A DNA stretch of 14,133 nucleotides from Paracoccaceae bacterium (GTDB taxonomy: Bacteria; Pseudomonadota; Alphaproteobacteria; Rhodobacterales; Rhodobacteraceae), in assembly GCA_007119835.1 (NCBI GenBank), contig SKOX01000297.1, positions 1 to 14,133 of the forward strand, written 5' to 3'. Every line of letters begins with the position of its first letter. The first letter of the stretch is position 1. Below, in pieces: positions 7,909 to 13,990 of this stretch. The notes beneath the pieces are model-generated. The model was not told the origin of the DNA and ran no database searches. It was given only the letters and a program-made list of their open reading frames with translations. A program made the translations under genes and the position numbers.

Positions 7909-7944
7909 CAGGTCAGGCACCTGCCGCGTGTCCAAGTGTGGACA
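7909..7944. terminator. Two hairpins in the convergent interval between the Bfd-like gene and the permease gene
   Basis: CAGGT/ACCTG (7909-7913 with 7919-7923, five-base loop) and TGTCCA/TGGACA (7929-7934 with 7939-7944, AGTG loop) lie between the two converging genes, 106 bp past the Bfd-like gene stop and 28 bp past the permease stop. Neither has a T-tract. They could act as a bidirectional stop. The rest of 7804-7972 shows no gene. Confidence 0.4.
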
Positions 7945-7972
7945 TCACGACGACGGCACGCGTCCGCCGGCA

Positions 7973-9457
7973 TCAGAACGTGCCGAAGGCCGTCCCCAGA
8001 GCGATCAGCACCACCAGCGCCAGCAGCGGCCCGACCACCGCGACCATGAACAGGTCGCCGTAGGACTGGCGGTGCGTCAGGCCGCAGATACCCAGGAGGG
8101 TGATGACCGCGCCGTTGTGGGGCAGGCTGTCGAGGCCGCCGGTGGCGACCGTCGTGACCCGATGCAGCAGCGCGGGGTCGATATTGGCGGCCTGGGCCAT
8201 CTCGAGGTAGACGTCGCCGAGGTTCTGCAGGGCGATCGTCATGCCGCCCGAGGCCGAGCCCGTGATCCCGGCCAGTGTCCCCACGGCCACTGCCAGCGAC
8301 ACCAGCGGATTGCCCTCGGCCACGCCGGTGACGCCGTGCCGGATGAGGTCGAACGCCGGCAGCGACGCCACCACGGCGCCGAAGCCAACCAGGCTCGCCG
8401 TGTTGAAGATCGGCAGCACCGAGGCGTTCGCGCCGTCGTCGACGCTGCGCTTCAGGCTGCGCAGCCGCGACCAGGCCAAGGCCACGGTCACGACAATCGT
8501 GATGGTCAGCGCGGAGATGATCGCCCAGACGCCCTGCACCGACTGCAGCGTCGTCGGACCATAGGGCGGGGCTGCGAGATACTCGACGTCCATCGCCGGG
8601 ATGACGAAGGTGACGAAGACGTAGTTGAGCACCACGACCAGGACCACCGGCAAGGCCGCGATCGCCACCGGCGGAAGGTCGGGTTCCGGCGGCCGCGCCG
8701 CGTCTTCAGGCGCGACCTCGGCGTCCGCCTCCAGCTCGCGCACGTCGAAGACCTCGACCTGCGCATGTTCGCGCTGGTCGCGGTCGGCGCGCGGCCGGAG
8801 CGCGTCGGCCTCGACCACGCCGTAGCCCTCGCCGCGGCGCGCGGCCGCCCGCGCCCTGAAGCCGAGCCAGAACAGGCCGAACGCCAGCATGACCGCGGCG
8901 GCGATGATCCCGAGCCCGGGCGCTGCGAACGGCGTTGTCCCGAAGAACGGCATCGGGATCGCGTTCTGGATCGCCGGCGTGCCCGGGAGTGCCGTCATGG
9001 TGAAGGTGAACGCGCCGAGCGCGATCGCCGCCGGCATCAGCCGCTTGGGCACGTCCGCGGCGCGGAACAGCGAAGCGGCCACCGGGTAGACCGCGAAGGC
9101 GACGACGAACAGCGAGACGCCGCCATATGTCAGCACCGCGCAGGACAGCACGACGGCGAGGATCGAGCGCTCGCGCCCCAGCGTTCGCACCGCCCACTGC
9201 GCGATCGCGCTCGCGAAGCCGCTGTCGTCCATCAGCTTGCCGAAGATGGCGCCGAGCAGGAAGAGCGGGAAGAAGGTGACGACGAAGTCGCCGGCCCCGG
9301 CCATGAACACTTCGGTGTAGGAGGCCAGAAGCGGCACGTCGACCGCCGAGAGGACCGCCACGACCGCGGCCAGCGGTGCGACCACGAGGACCGAGATGCC
9401 GCGGTAGGCCAGCACCATCAGGAAGGCCAACGCCAGAAGGACGCCCAGGATGCTCAT
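7973..9457 (-). CDS. GntP-family permease (gluconate/organic acid:H+ symporter type)
   Basis: A 494-residue integral membrane protein with about twelve to fourteen membrane segments. GntP-family hallmarks are GAIFGKLMDDSGFASAIA near residues 69-86, LTYGGVSLFVVAFAVYP at 109-125, and LGAFTFTMTALPGTPAIQNA at 147-166 with IPMPFFGTTPF after it. A second-half copy is seen in AGITGSASGGMTIAL and TGGLDSLPHNGAVITLL. Such proteins import gluconate or related hydroxy acids, and some carry 3-hydroxybutyrate or other short acids; the substrate cannot be told here. A charged loop of about 60 residues (roughly 201-262) on the cytoplasmic side is longer than in compact members. ATG 9457 is chosen over upstream in-frame starts because of the ATGA overlap with the small gene before it and a GGAG a few bases upstream. 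No sugar-acid catabolic gene lies nearby. Confidence 0.9.
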   Translation of the reverse strand: MSILGVLLALAFLMVLAYRGISVLVVAPLAAVVAVLSAVDVPLLASYTEVFMAGAGDFVVTFFPLFLLGAIFGKLMDDSGFASAIAQWAVRTLGRERSILAVVLSCAVLTYGGVSLFVVAFAVYPVAASLFRAADVPKRLMPAAIALGAFTFTMTALPGTPAIQNAIPMPFFGTTPFAAPGLGIIAAAVMLAFGLFWLGFRARAAARRGEGYGVVEADALRPRADRDQREHAQVEVFDVRELEADAEVAPEDAARPPEPDLPPVAIAALPVVLVVVLNYVFVTFVIPAMDVEYLAAPPYGPTTLQSVQGVWAIISALTITIVVTVALAWSRLRSLKRSVDDGANASVLPIFNTASLVGFGAVVASLPAFDLIRHGVTGVAEGNPLVSLAVAVGTLAGITGSASGGMTIALQNLGDVYLEMAQAANIDPALLHRVTTVATGGLDSLPHNGAVITLLGICGLTHRQSYGDLFMVAVVGPLLALVVLIALGTAFGTF

Positions 9458-9642
9458 TCGGACGCGCTCCGCCGCGGAAGGTCGTCGGCCGTTGCACTGG
9501 CCCCGAGCGGCGCCGCGCGGTCGCGCGTCTGCCTCTCGCCCGGTCCGTGGGAGCCGCGCGCGCGCCAGGCACCCGCGGTTTCCCGCCATTCGCGCAGCCC
9601 CTCCGGGCGCTCATCGACATGCGGTTCCGGCTGGCTCGCCAT
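9454..9642 (-). CDS. Small unknown hydrophilic protein, translationally coupled to the GntP permease
   Basis: A 62-residue protein, MASQPEPHVDERPEGLREWR at its start, rich in Arg, Glu, Ala and Gly, with no membrane segment, signal peptide or cysteine. Two signals say it is real although it resembles nothing I recognise. First, a near-perfect Shine-Dalgarno sequence (AAGAGGAGGTG read on the minus strand, about 9645-9656) sits five to seven bases before the ATG at 9642. Second, its TGA overlaps the permease ATG in the ATGA arrangement (9454-9457). The N-terminal part (residues 11-30, with two tryptophans in an EWRETAGAWRARG segment) could form an amphipathic helix, while the rest looks disordered. 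A role as small partner, leader peptide or translation coupler of the permease is inference. It could also be a poorly conserved ORF whose only job is to bring ribosomes to the permease start. Confidence 0.6.
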   Translation of the reverse strand: MASQPEPHVDERPEGLREWRETAGAWRARGSHGPGERQTRDRAAPLGASATADDLPRRSASE

Positions 9643-9665
9643 CCGCACCTCCTCTTGCTCTGCCC

Positions 9666-9683
9666 GCGGCGCGTCAGCGCCGC
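9666..9683 (-). promoter_or_regulatory. Hairpin in the 5' leader of the small ORF-permease operon
   Basis: GCGGCGC (9666-9672) and GCGCCGC (9677-9683) form a perfect seven-base-pair stem with a four-base loop. On the minus strand it ends 23 bases before the ATG at 9642 and about 10 bases before the strong ribosome binding site. It could shape translation or transcription of the operon; in such GC-rich DNA a chance origin is also possible. Confidence 0.3.
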
Positions 9684-9810
9684 CCTCAAACGATGTGCCT
9701 CGGTGCCCGCCATCTGACCATCGAGAGCAGGCCGAAGGAGGCGCCTCGACAGCGGTGCATCGGGCGCACGGCCCACGTGCGCCTTCCAGCATCGCGCTAC
9801 GCCCGCGACA

Positions 9811-9824
9811 AGGGAAAGTTCCCT
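9811..9824. promoter_or_regulatory. Perfect palindrome AGGGAA-AG-TTCCCT, candidate operator
   Basis: A six-base inverted repeat with a two-base spacer lies in the divergent intergenic region, 121 bp upstream of the modE start and 169 bp upstream of the small minus-strand gene. It is less GC-rich than its surroundings. No known consensus is matched with certainty, so the binding protein is unknown. Confidence 0.3.
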
Positions 9825-9944
9825 CTATGGCGGGTCTTCCGGCAGGTCATGCAGCCAGTGGCGTAGATCCGACCGTCTGAAGCGGGAAGTGGGCGCAGCG
9901 TCGGCACTTGCCAAATGCCGGGCTCCGGGAGAAGGCTCGCGGCC

Positions 9945-10331
9945 ATGGCCAGAACCGCCTCGACCAGACCGCCGCTGCCCCCCGAGCTGCGCATCCGGGT
10001 GATCCTCGGCGGCGGCGTGATGATCGGTCCGGGCAAGGCGGATCTGCTCGACGGTATCCGGGAGACCGGCTCGATCGCGGCTGCCGGCCGGCGCATGGGC
10101 ATGAGCTACAAGCGCGCCTGGCTGCTCGTCGAGACGATGAACGCGGGCTTCGCCGCGCCGCTCGTCGAGACCTCCCGAGGCGGCGCGCGTTTCGGCGGCG
10201 CGACGCTCACCGACGCCGGCGAGGCGGTGCTCGGCCACTATCGGAGCCTGCAGGCCAAGGCGGCGCAGGCGGCTTCCGGGGAGCTCGCCGCGCTGCGCCG
10301 GATGGCGCGGGAGATACCCGAGGAGATATAG
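9945..10331 (+). CDS. modE: ModE-type winged helix-turn-helix regulator without molybdate-binding domains
   Basis: A 128-residue protein consisting only of the N-terminal DNA-binding domain of ModE. Family residues are visible in RIRVILGGGVMIGPGKADLL (16-35), GSIAAAGRRMGMSYKRAWLL (42-61) as the helix-turn-helix, ETMN after it, and GGARFGGATLTDAGEAVL in the wing (79-96). Full-length E. coli ModE has two more C-terminal Mop/TOBE domains that bind molybdate; these are absent, so how this protein senses molybdate is open. Short ModE-like proteins of this form are common in alphaproteobacteria near mod genes. The start ATG 9945 is preferred, with GAAGG at 9931-9935 nine bases ahead; ATG 9915 in frame would add ten residues. 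It probably controls modABC, which begins 75 bp downstream on the same strand. Confidence 0.86.
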   Translation: MARTASTRPPLPPELRIRVILGGGVMIGPGKADLLDGIRETGSIAAAGRRMGMSYKRAWLLVETMNAGFAAPLVETSRGGARFGGATLTDAGEAVLGHYRSLQAKAAQAASGELAALRRMAREIPEEI

Positions 10332-10370
10332 CGCTTGCGACGGCGGGCGGCGCCGTTATGTTCGGCCGGA

Positions 10371-10398
10371 CAGATCGACCCGACCAGATCGACCGGGA
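10371..10398. repeat. Tandem direct repeat upstream of modA
   Basis: The ten bases CAGATCGACC occur at 10371-10380 and again at 10385-10394, a 14-bp period, ending just before the modA start at 10407. The second copy runs into the GGGAG ribosome binding site. It may be a regulator-binding or translational feature, or a chance duplication. Confidence 0.35.
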
Positions 10399-10406
10399 GC
10401 GCTGCC

Positions 10407-11201
10407 ATGCCGAGCCGCCGCCACCTCCTCGCAGCCGCGCTCGCCCTCGGGCTCGCCGCCCCCGCCGCCGCGGACAGGGCCCCGATCGTCGCCGCAGCCT
10501 CCGACCTGCAATTCGCCGTCGAGGAGATCGCCCGTGCCTTCACCGAGGAGACCGGCCAGAGCGTCCGGCTCGCCTTCGGCTCGACCGGCAACTTCGCGCG
10601 CCAGATCCGCGAGGGGGCGCCCTTCGAGATCTTCATGGCCGCTGACGAGCAGTTCATCTTCGACCTGCACCGCGACGGCTACACTGCGGACGAGGGCATG
10701 CTCTACGCCCTCGGCCGGATCGTCCTGATGCTGCCCGAAGGCTCGCCGCTCGCGCCCGACGCCACGCTCGGGGATCTCGGCGTGGCGCTCGAGGACGGCC
10801 GGCTCACCCGCTTTGCCATCGCCAATCCCGAGCATGCGCCTTATGGCATGCGCGCCGAGGAGGCGCTGCGCCGCGCCGGCCTCTGGGACGAGATCCGGCC
10901 GCGGCTGGTGCTCGGCGAGAATGTCAGCCAGGCGGCGCAGTTCGCGCTCTCGGGCTCGACCGAGGGCGGGATCATCGCGCTGTCGCTCGCCCGCGCGCCG
11001 GCACTCGACGCGCTCGGCGAGCACGTGCTCATCCCTGAGGACTTCCACGCGCCGCTCCTCCAGCGCATGGTGCTCATCGACGGTGCCAGCCCCGCGGCCG
11101 AGGCGTTCTTCGCCTACATGAGCGGCGAGCCCGCGCGCGAGATCATGCGGCGCTACGGCTTCCTTCTGCCGGGCGAGGAGATGCGGGACCACGGCAGCTG
11201 A
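10407..11201 (+). CDS. modA: Molybdate ABC transporter, periplasmic binding protein
   Basis: A 264-residue exported protein with a signal peptide: basic start SRRHLL, hydrophobic core to about residue 19 and a cleavage site near APAAA-D. The twin arginine followed by two leucines resembles a Tat signal, but the ordinary Sec route is equally possible. The mature part begins with IVAAASDLQFAVEEI (27-41), has FGSTGNFARQI (57-67) and FEIFMAADEQF (73-83), and later YGMRAEEALRRAGLW and GENVSQAAQFALSGSTEGG, all ModA signatures; S32 and S59 are the likely molybdate-contacting serines. It captures molybdate (possibly also tungstate) in the periplasm and passes it to ModB. ATG 10407 is chosen for the signal peptide and GGGAG about eight bases before; an in-frame earlier ATG would place 24 polar residues ahead of the signal. 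Confidence 0.93.
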   Translation: MPSRRHLLAAALALGLAAPAAADRAPIVAAASDLQFAVEEIARAFTEETGQSVRLAFGSTGNFARQIREGAPFEIFMAADEQFIFDLHRDGYTADEGMLYALGRIVLMLPEGSPLAPDATLGDLGVALEDGRLTRFAIANPEHAPYGMRAEEALRRAGLWDEIRPRLVLGENVSQAAQFALSGSTEGGIIALSLARAPALDALGEHVLIPEDFHAPLLQRMVLIDGASPAAEAFFAYMSGEPAREIMRRYGFLLPGEEMRDHGS

Positions 11202-11261
11202 GGCCGATCCCGGCGAGGCTTGGGCGAGAGGGCGGCGGGGCTGGCGGAGCGAGGCGCATCG

Positions 11262-11930
11262 ATGGACTGGACGGCGCTCTTTCTCTCGCTGCGCCTCGGC
11301 TTCTGGACGGTGGTGGTGCTGCTGCCGCTCGCGATAATCGTTGGCCGCTTCCTCGCCTACCGCGACTTCCGCGGCAAGGGCGTCGTCGAGGCGCTGGTCG
11401 CCCTGCCGCTCGTCCTGCCGCCGACGGTGCTCGGCTTCTACCTCCTCGTCTCCTTCGGGCGGAACTCGCCGATCGGCGAGGCGTGGCAGGCGGTCTTCGG
11501 CGGCCCGCTGGTGTTCAGCTTCCAGGGCCTGCTGGTCGCCTCGGTCATCGTCAACATCCCCTTCGCGATCCAGCCGGCCCAGCGCGGCTTCGAGGCGATC
11601 CCGGCGGAGGTGCGCGAGGCTGCCGCCTGCTGCGGCATGAGCCCCTGGAAAGCGCTTTTCAAGGTCGAGTTGCCCCTCGCCTGGCCGGGGCTGCTGACCG
11701 CGATGGTCCTCTCCTTCGCCCACACGCTCGGCGAATTCGGCGTCGTGCTCATGGTCGGTGGCTCGATCCCGGGCGAGACCAAGACCATCGCCATCGCGAT
11801 CTACGACCGGGTGCAGGCCTTCGACAACGCCGCCGCCGCGCAGATGTCGCTGGTCCTCTTCTCGATCTCGATCCTGACCATCGCGCTCTCCTTCGCAATG
11901 TCGCGGCGCGTCGGGCGGAGGCTCGGATGA
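11262..11930 (+). CDS. modB: Molybdate ABC transporter, membrane permease
   Basis: A 222-residue inner-membrane protein with about five membrane segments, the usual ModB size. Markers are FRGKGVVEALVALPLVLPPTV (36-56), the cytoplasmic EAA loop EAAACCGMSPWKALFKVELP (119-138) that docks on the ATPase, and HTLGEFGVVLMVGGSIPGET (154-173), a very typical ModB stretch. It forms the channel through which ModA-delivered molybdate enters the cytoplasm. ATG 11262 gives the normal N-terminus (MDWTALFLSLRLG); an in-frame ATG at 11220 would add 14 residues. The gene is 60 bp after modA and its stop overlaps the modC start (ATGA at 11927-11930). Confidence 0.94.
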   Translation: MDWTALFLSLRLGFWTVVVLLPLAIIVGRFLAYRDFRGKGVVEALVALPLVLPPTVLGFYLLVSFGRNSPIGEAWQAVFGGPLVFSFQGLLVASVIVNIPFAIQPAQRGFEAIPAEVREAAACCGMSPWKALFKVELPLAWPGLLTAMVLSFAHTLGEFGVVLMVGGSIPGETKTIAIAIYDRVQAFDNAAAAQMSLVLFSISILTIALSFAMSRRVGRRLG

Positions 11931-13102
11931 GCGGCGCCGGCCTGCTCCGGGAGCGCGACCCGCAACCGCCCGGTTGCTCGGAATCGCGCTTGGCAACCGG
12001 CCGCCGGCCGATGACCCTGACCGTCACCCTTCGGGCCGCCGCTCCCATCCCGCTCGAAGCCCGCCTCGACGTGGCGCCTGGCGAGATCGCCGCCCTCGTC
12101 GGCCCTTCGGGCTCGGGCAAGTCCACGATCCTGCGCGCCATCGCCGGTCTCTGCCGCCCCACCGAAGGGCGGGTCGAGGTCGACGGCGAGACCTGGCTCG
12201 ACACCGGCGCGGGCATCTGCCTTCCGACCCACGCCCGCCGCGTCGGCATGGTCTTCCAGTCCTACGCCCTTTTCCCGCACATGACCGCGCTCGGCAATGT
12301 CGCCGCGGCCCTCGGCCACCTGCCCGGCCCCGATCGCGCCGGGAAGGCGCGCGCCCTCCTCGACCTCGTCAACCTCTCCGGCCTCGAGGACCGCCGCCCC
12401 GCGGCGCTCTCCGGCGGCCAGCAGCAGCGCGTCGCCGTCGCCAGGGCGCTGGCGCGCGAGCCCCGCGCGCTCCTCCTCGACGAGCCCTTCTCCGCCGTCG
12501 ATCGCGCCACCCGCGAGCGGCTCTACCGCGAGATCGCCGAGCTCCGCCGGGTCCTCGCGATGCCCGTCGTCCTCGTCACCCACGACATGGACGAGGCCGC
12601 CCACCTCGCCGACCGGCTGATCGTCCTCCATCACGGCCGCACGCTGCAGGACGGCCCGCCCGTCGAGGTGATGACCCGCCCCGCCACCCCGGAAGTCGCC
12701 CGGCTGATCGGCGTGCGCAACATCTTCGACGCGGACGTGGCGGGCACCGACCCGCGCGGTCACGCCCGCCTCGACTGGGCCGGCCTGCCCCTCGAGACCG
12801 AAGCCCGCCTCGCCCCCGGCACCCGCGTCGCCTGGGCGATCCCCGACGGCTTCGTCGTCCTGCACCGCCGCGACCGGCCCTCCCGCGGCGAGCACGAGAA
12901 CCCGGTTCCGGGGCGCATCGACGAGATGCTCGTGCTCGGCCAGACCGTCCATCTGCGTCTGCGCCCCGACCACGCGCCCGACCCGCCGCTGCACTTCTCG
13001 GTCCCGCTGCACGTGGCCCAGCGCAATGCCATAGCGCCTGGCGTCGCCGCCGCGGTCTCGCTCCTCGCCGAGGGCATCCATGTCATGGCGTCCAACGGAT
13101 GA
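11927..13102 (+). CDS. modC: Molybdate ABC transporter, ATP-binding protein
   Basis: A 391-residue ATPase with every ABC motif intact: Walker A GPSGSGKST (59-67), Q-loop glutamine Q111 in MVFQSYALFPH, signature LSGGQQQR (161-168), Walker B ALLLDEP (181-187) and H-loop H219 in VTHDMDEA. Residues from about 262 on form a C-terminal TOBE/Mop-like domain that in this family binds oxyanion or regulates transport. It powers ModB. Two starts are possible. ATG 11927 overlaps the modB stop and has GGAGG at 11917-11921, but gives a 28-residue N-terminal extension unlike the family. ATG 12011 (MTLTVTL) gives the normal 363-residue protein but no visible ribosome binding site. The first is reported because of the signals. 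LTVTLRAAAP is where the conserved fold starts. Confidence 0.92.
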   Translation: MSGAGLLRERDPQPPGCSESRLATGRRPMTLTVTLRAAAPIPLEARLDVAPGEIAALVGPSGSGKSTILRAIAGLCRPTEGRVEVDGETWLDTGAGICLPTHARRVGMVFQSYALFPHMTALGNVAAALGHLPGPDRAGKARALLDLVNLSGLEDRRPAALSGGQQQRVAVARALAREPRALLLDEPFSAVDRATRERLYREIAELRRVLAMPVVLVTHDMDEAAHLADRLIVLHHGRTLQDGPPVEVMTRPATPEVARLIGVRNIFDADVAGTDPRGHARLDWAGLPLETEARLAPGTRVAWAIPDGFVVLHRRDRPSRGEHENPVPGRIDEMLVLGQTVHLRLRPDHAPDPPLHFSVPLHVAQRNAIAPGVAAAVSLLAEGIHVMASNG

Positions 13103-13161
13103 AGGCGGCCGTGACGAGCAGAAGGCGCGCCGCTTGCCGGGTCGTGACGAGAACGAGGCAT

Positions 13162-13174
13162 CGGACGAAGTCCG
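13162..13174 (+). terminator. Weak hairpin downstream of modC
   Basis: CGGAC and GTCCG form a five-base-pair stem with a GAA loop, 60 bp after the modC stop. There is no T-run. It is a poor terminator candidate, listed only because it is the clearest dyad between modC and the next promoter signal. Confidence 0.2.
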
Positions 13175-13209
13175 CCGGAAACACCGCGGCCGCCGGCTTT
13201 CGCGACTTT

Positions 13210-13223
13210 TTGACCCAGATCAG
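13210..13223 (+). promoter_or_regulatory. FNR/FixK-type binding site upstream of the Cys/His-rich protein gene
   Basis: TTGAC-CCAG-ATCAG matches nine of ten defined positions of the relaxed consensus TTGAY-N4-RTCAA used by FNR, FnrL, FixK and Dnr regulators. Downstream are -10-like hexamers, CATAGA at 13247 and GATAAT at 13251 (five of six match to TATAAT), which would place the site's centre about 41 to 47 bases upstream of transcription start, the class II activator position. This suggests induction at low oxygen or by nitrogen oxides. The same bases contain an imperfect GACCC/GGGTC dyad. Confidence 0.5.
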
Positions 13224-13290
13224 GGTCGGCGCGGGCTGCCGGCATGCATAGATAATGCCTCATGGATCGAGAGAGAGACGCCCGAACACC

Positions 13291-13677
13291 GTGACCGCGC
13301 CGCTCCGGCACCTTACCGCGCGCATACTCCGCAGGCTCGGCGCCTGTATCGGGGCGGTGCTGGTGCTGGCCCTGCTCGGCGGTTTCGCCCAGGCGCACCA
13401 CCACGTGGCCCCGCACGACGCGGCGGGCGCGCTCGCGGGCGACACGACCACCGCCGCCGTCGCCGGCGCCTCCGACTGTCCGCACGCGGCGCAGCATCCG
13501 CACCAGGACGCGGAATGCTGCCTCGGTCCCGCCTGCGTTCCGGCCCTGGTGCCCGGCGCCTCCACGCCCGCCGGCGCGGGCGATCGGGCCACCGCCTGGT
13601 GCCTCGCCGCGTCCGCGATCGTCTCCGGCGCCTCCGAAGGCCAGTTCCGGCCGCCCCGCCACCTGCTGACTGCCTGA
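13291..13677 (+). CDS. Small exported Cys/His-rich protein, DUF2946-like
   Basis: From GTG 13291 it is 128 residues. It starts with a strongly basic region (RHLTARILRR), a hydrophobic core GAVLVLALLGG and a likely signal-peptidase site after AQA, so the mature protein begins HHHVAPHD. The mature part carries clustered ligands: DCPHAAQHPHQDAECC, then PAC and later WC, and ends in an arginine/proline motif RPPRHLL that resembles the end of DUF2946-type proteins found near metal-resistance genes. Binding of copper or another soft metal in the periplasm is inference. ATG 13255 is in frame and would add 12 residues, but it overlaps the -10-like sequence and would lie upstream of or at the predicted transcript start, so GTG 13291 is favoured, though only a weak GA-rich ribosome binding site precedes it. 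An FNR/FixK-like box lies 68 bp upstream of the GTG. Confidence 0.6.
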   Translation: MTAPLRHLTARILRRLGACIGAVLVLALLGGFAQAHHHVAPHDAAGALAGDTTTAAVAGASDCPHAAQHPHQDAECCLGPACVPALVPGASTPAGAGDRATAWCLAASAIVSGASEGQFRPPRHLLTA

Positions 13678-13680
13678 ACC

Positions 13681-13702
13681 GCCGCGCGGCTTTCCGCGCG
13701 GC
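13681..13702 (+). terminator. Strong hairpin directly after the Cys/His-rich protein gene
   Basis: GCCGCGCGG (13681-13689) pairs perfectly with CCGCGCGGC (13694-13702) around a CTTT loop, giving nine GC pairs. It begins three bases after the stop codon, the right place for a terminator. The T-tract is missing (GCTCCTCC follows), so termination may be partial or the stem may protect the transcript end. Confidence 0.55.
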
Positions 13703-13990
13703 TCCTCCGGCCGCGCATTCGCACGGTCCGGGCACGCATCAGCAGAAAGCACCATCGTGCAGAGCCTCTTCTCGGCCCGATTCCACAATCCCGCCGCGAT
13801 CCGGATCGCCGGCCACCGGGATCCGGCATCGCCACCTCGCTGCCACTCCGCCGCAAGCGGCCGGCGGATGAGGAGCGTCGCCGAAGGGCTCGCCAGAGAC
13901 CTTTTCGGGGAATTCGAACGCTTGAGCGCGGTTGGCGTGGAAGCGGCCTACCGCCAGGCTTGCGCCTAGGCTGAACGAATGGAGACTTCC

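Larger units (their letters stand above)
9643..9944. other. Divergent intergenic region between the permease operon and modE
   Basis: About 300 bp without a convincing gene. It holds the ribosome binding site and a leader hairpin for the minus-strand pair (9645-9683), the palindrome at 9811-9824 and the upstream region of modE. Promoters for both directions must lie here or nearby, but no -35/-10 pair stands out on either strand. Several ORFs cross it on both strands (for example a plus-strand frame ending at 9866 and a minus-strand frame with CMTC near 9865), without ribosome binding sites or recognisable domains. Confidence 0.6.

Noticed and set aside
5956..7935. Minus-strand ORF of 659 codons covering hemA and the Bfd-like gene
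   Set aside because: It is antisense to hemA and spans several gene borders; composition is shadow-like (Arg/Ala/Val/Asp-rich) with no recognisable motif.
7928..9880. Plus-strand ORF of 650 codons opposite the permease
   Set aside because: It is antisense to the GntP permease and made of Arg/His/Asp/Gln-rich repeats of the kind produced by the complement of hydrophobic codons.
9797..10102. Minus-strand ORF with a CMTC motif overlapping modE
   Set aside because: Most of it is antisense to modE, and the single CxxC is not part of a recognisable domain.
13210..13234. MerR/CueR-type metal promoter reading of the GACCC...GGGTC dyad
   Set aside because: A MerR-family promoter would need a -10 hexamer 19-20 bp after TTGACC; the sequence there (about 13235) is GC-rich with no such hexamer. 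The FNR-type reading fits better.
13099..13251. 50-codon ORF overlapping the modC stop by ATGA
   Set aside because: Despite the overlap, it is strongly Arg/Ala/Thr-rich, has no domain and runs through the FNR-type site and promoter region of the next gene.
13757..13969. 70-codon GTG-started ORF between the strong hairpin and the last gene
   Set aside because: It has no convincing ribosome binding site or domain, and the shorter ATG version (from 13868) leaves only 33 residues. It could be a remnant but is not supported.
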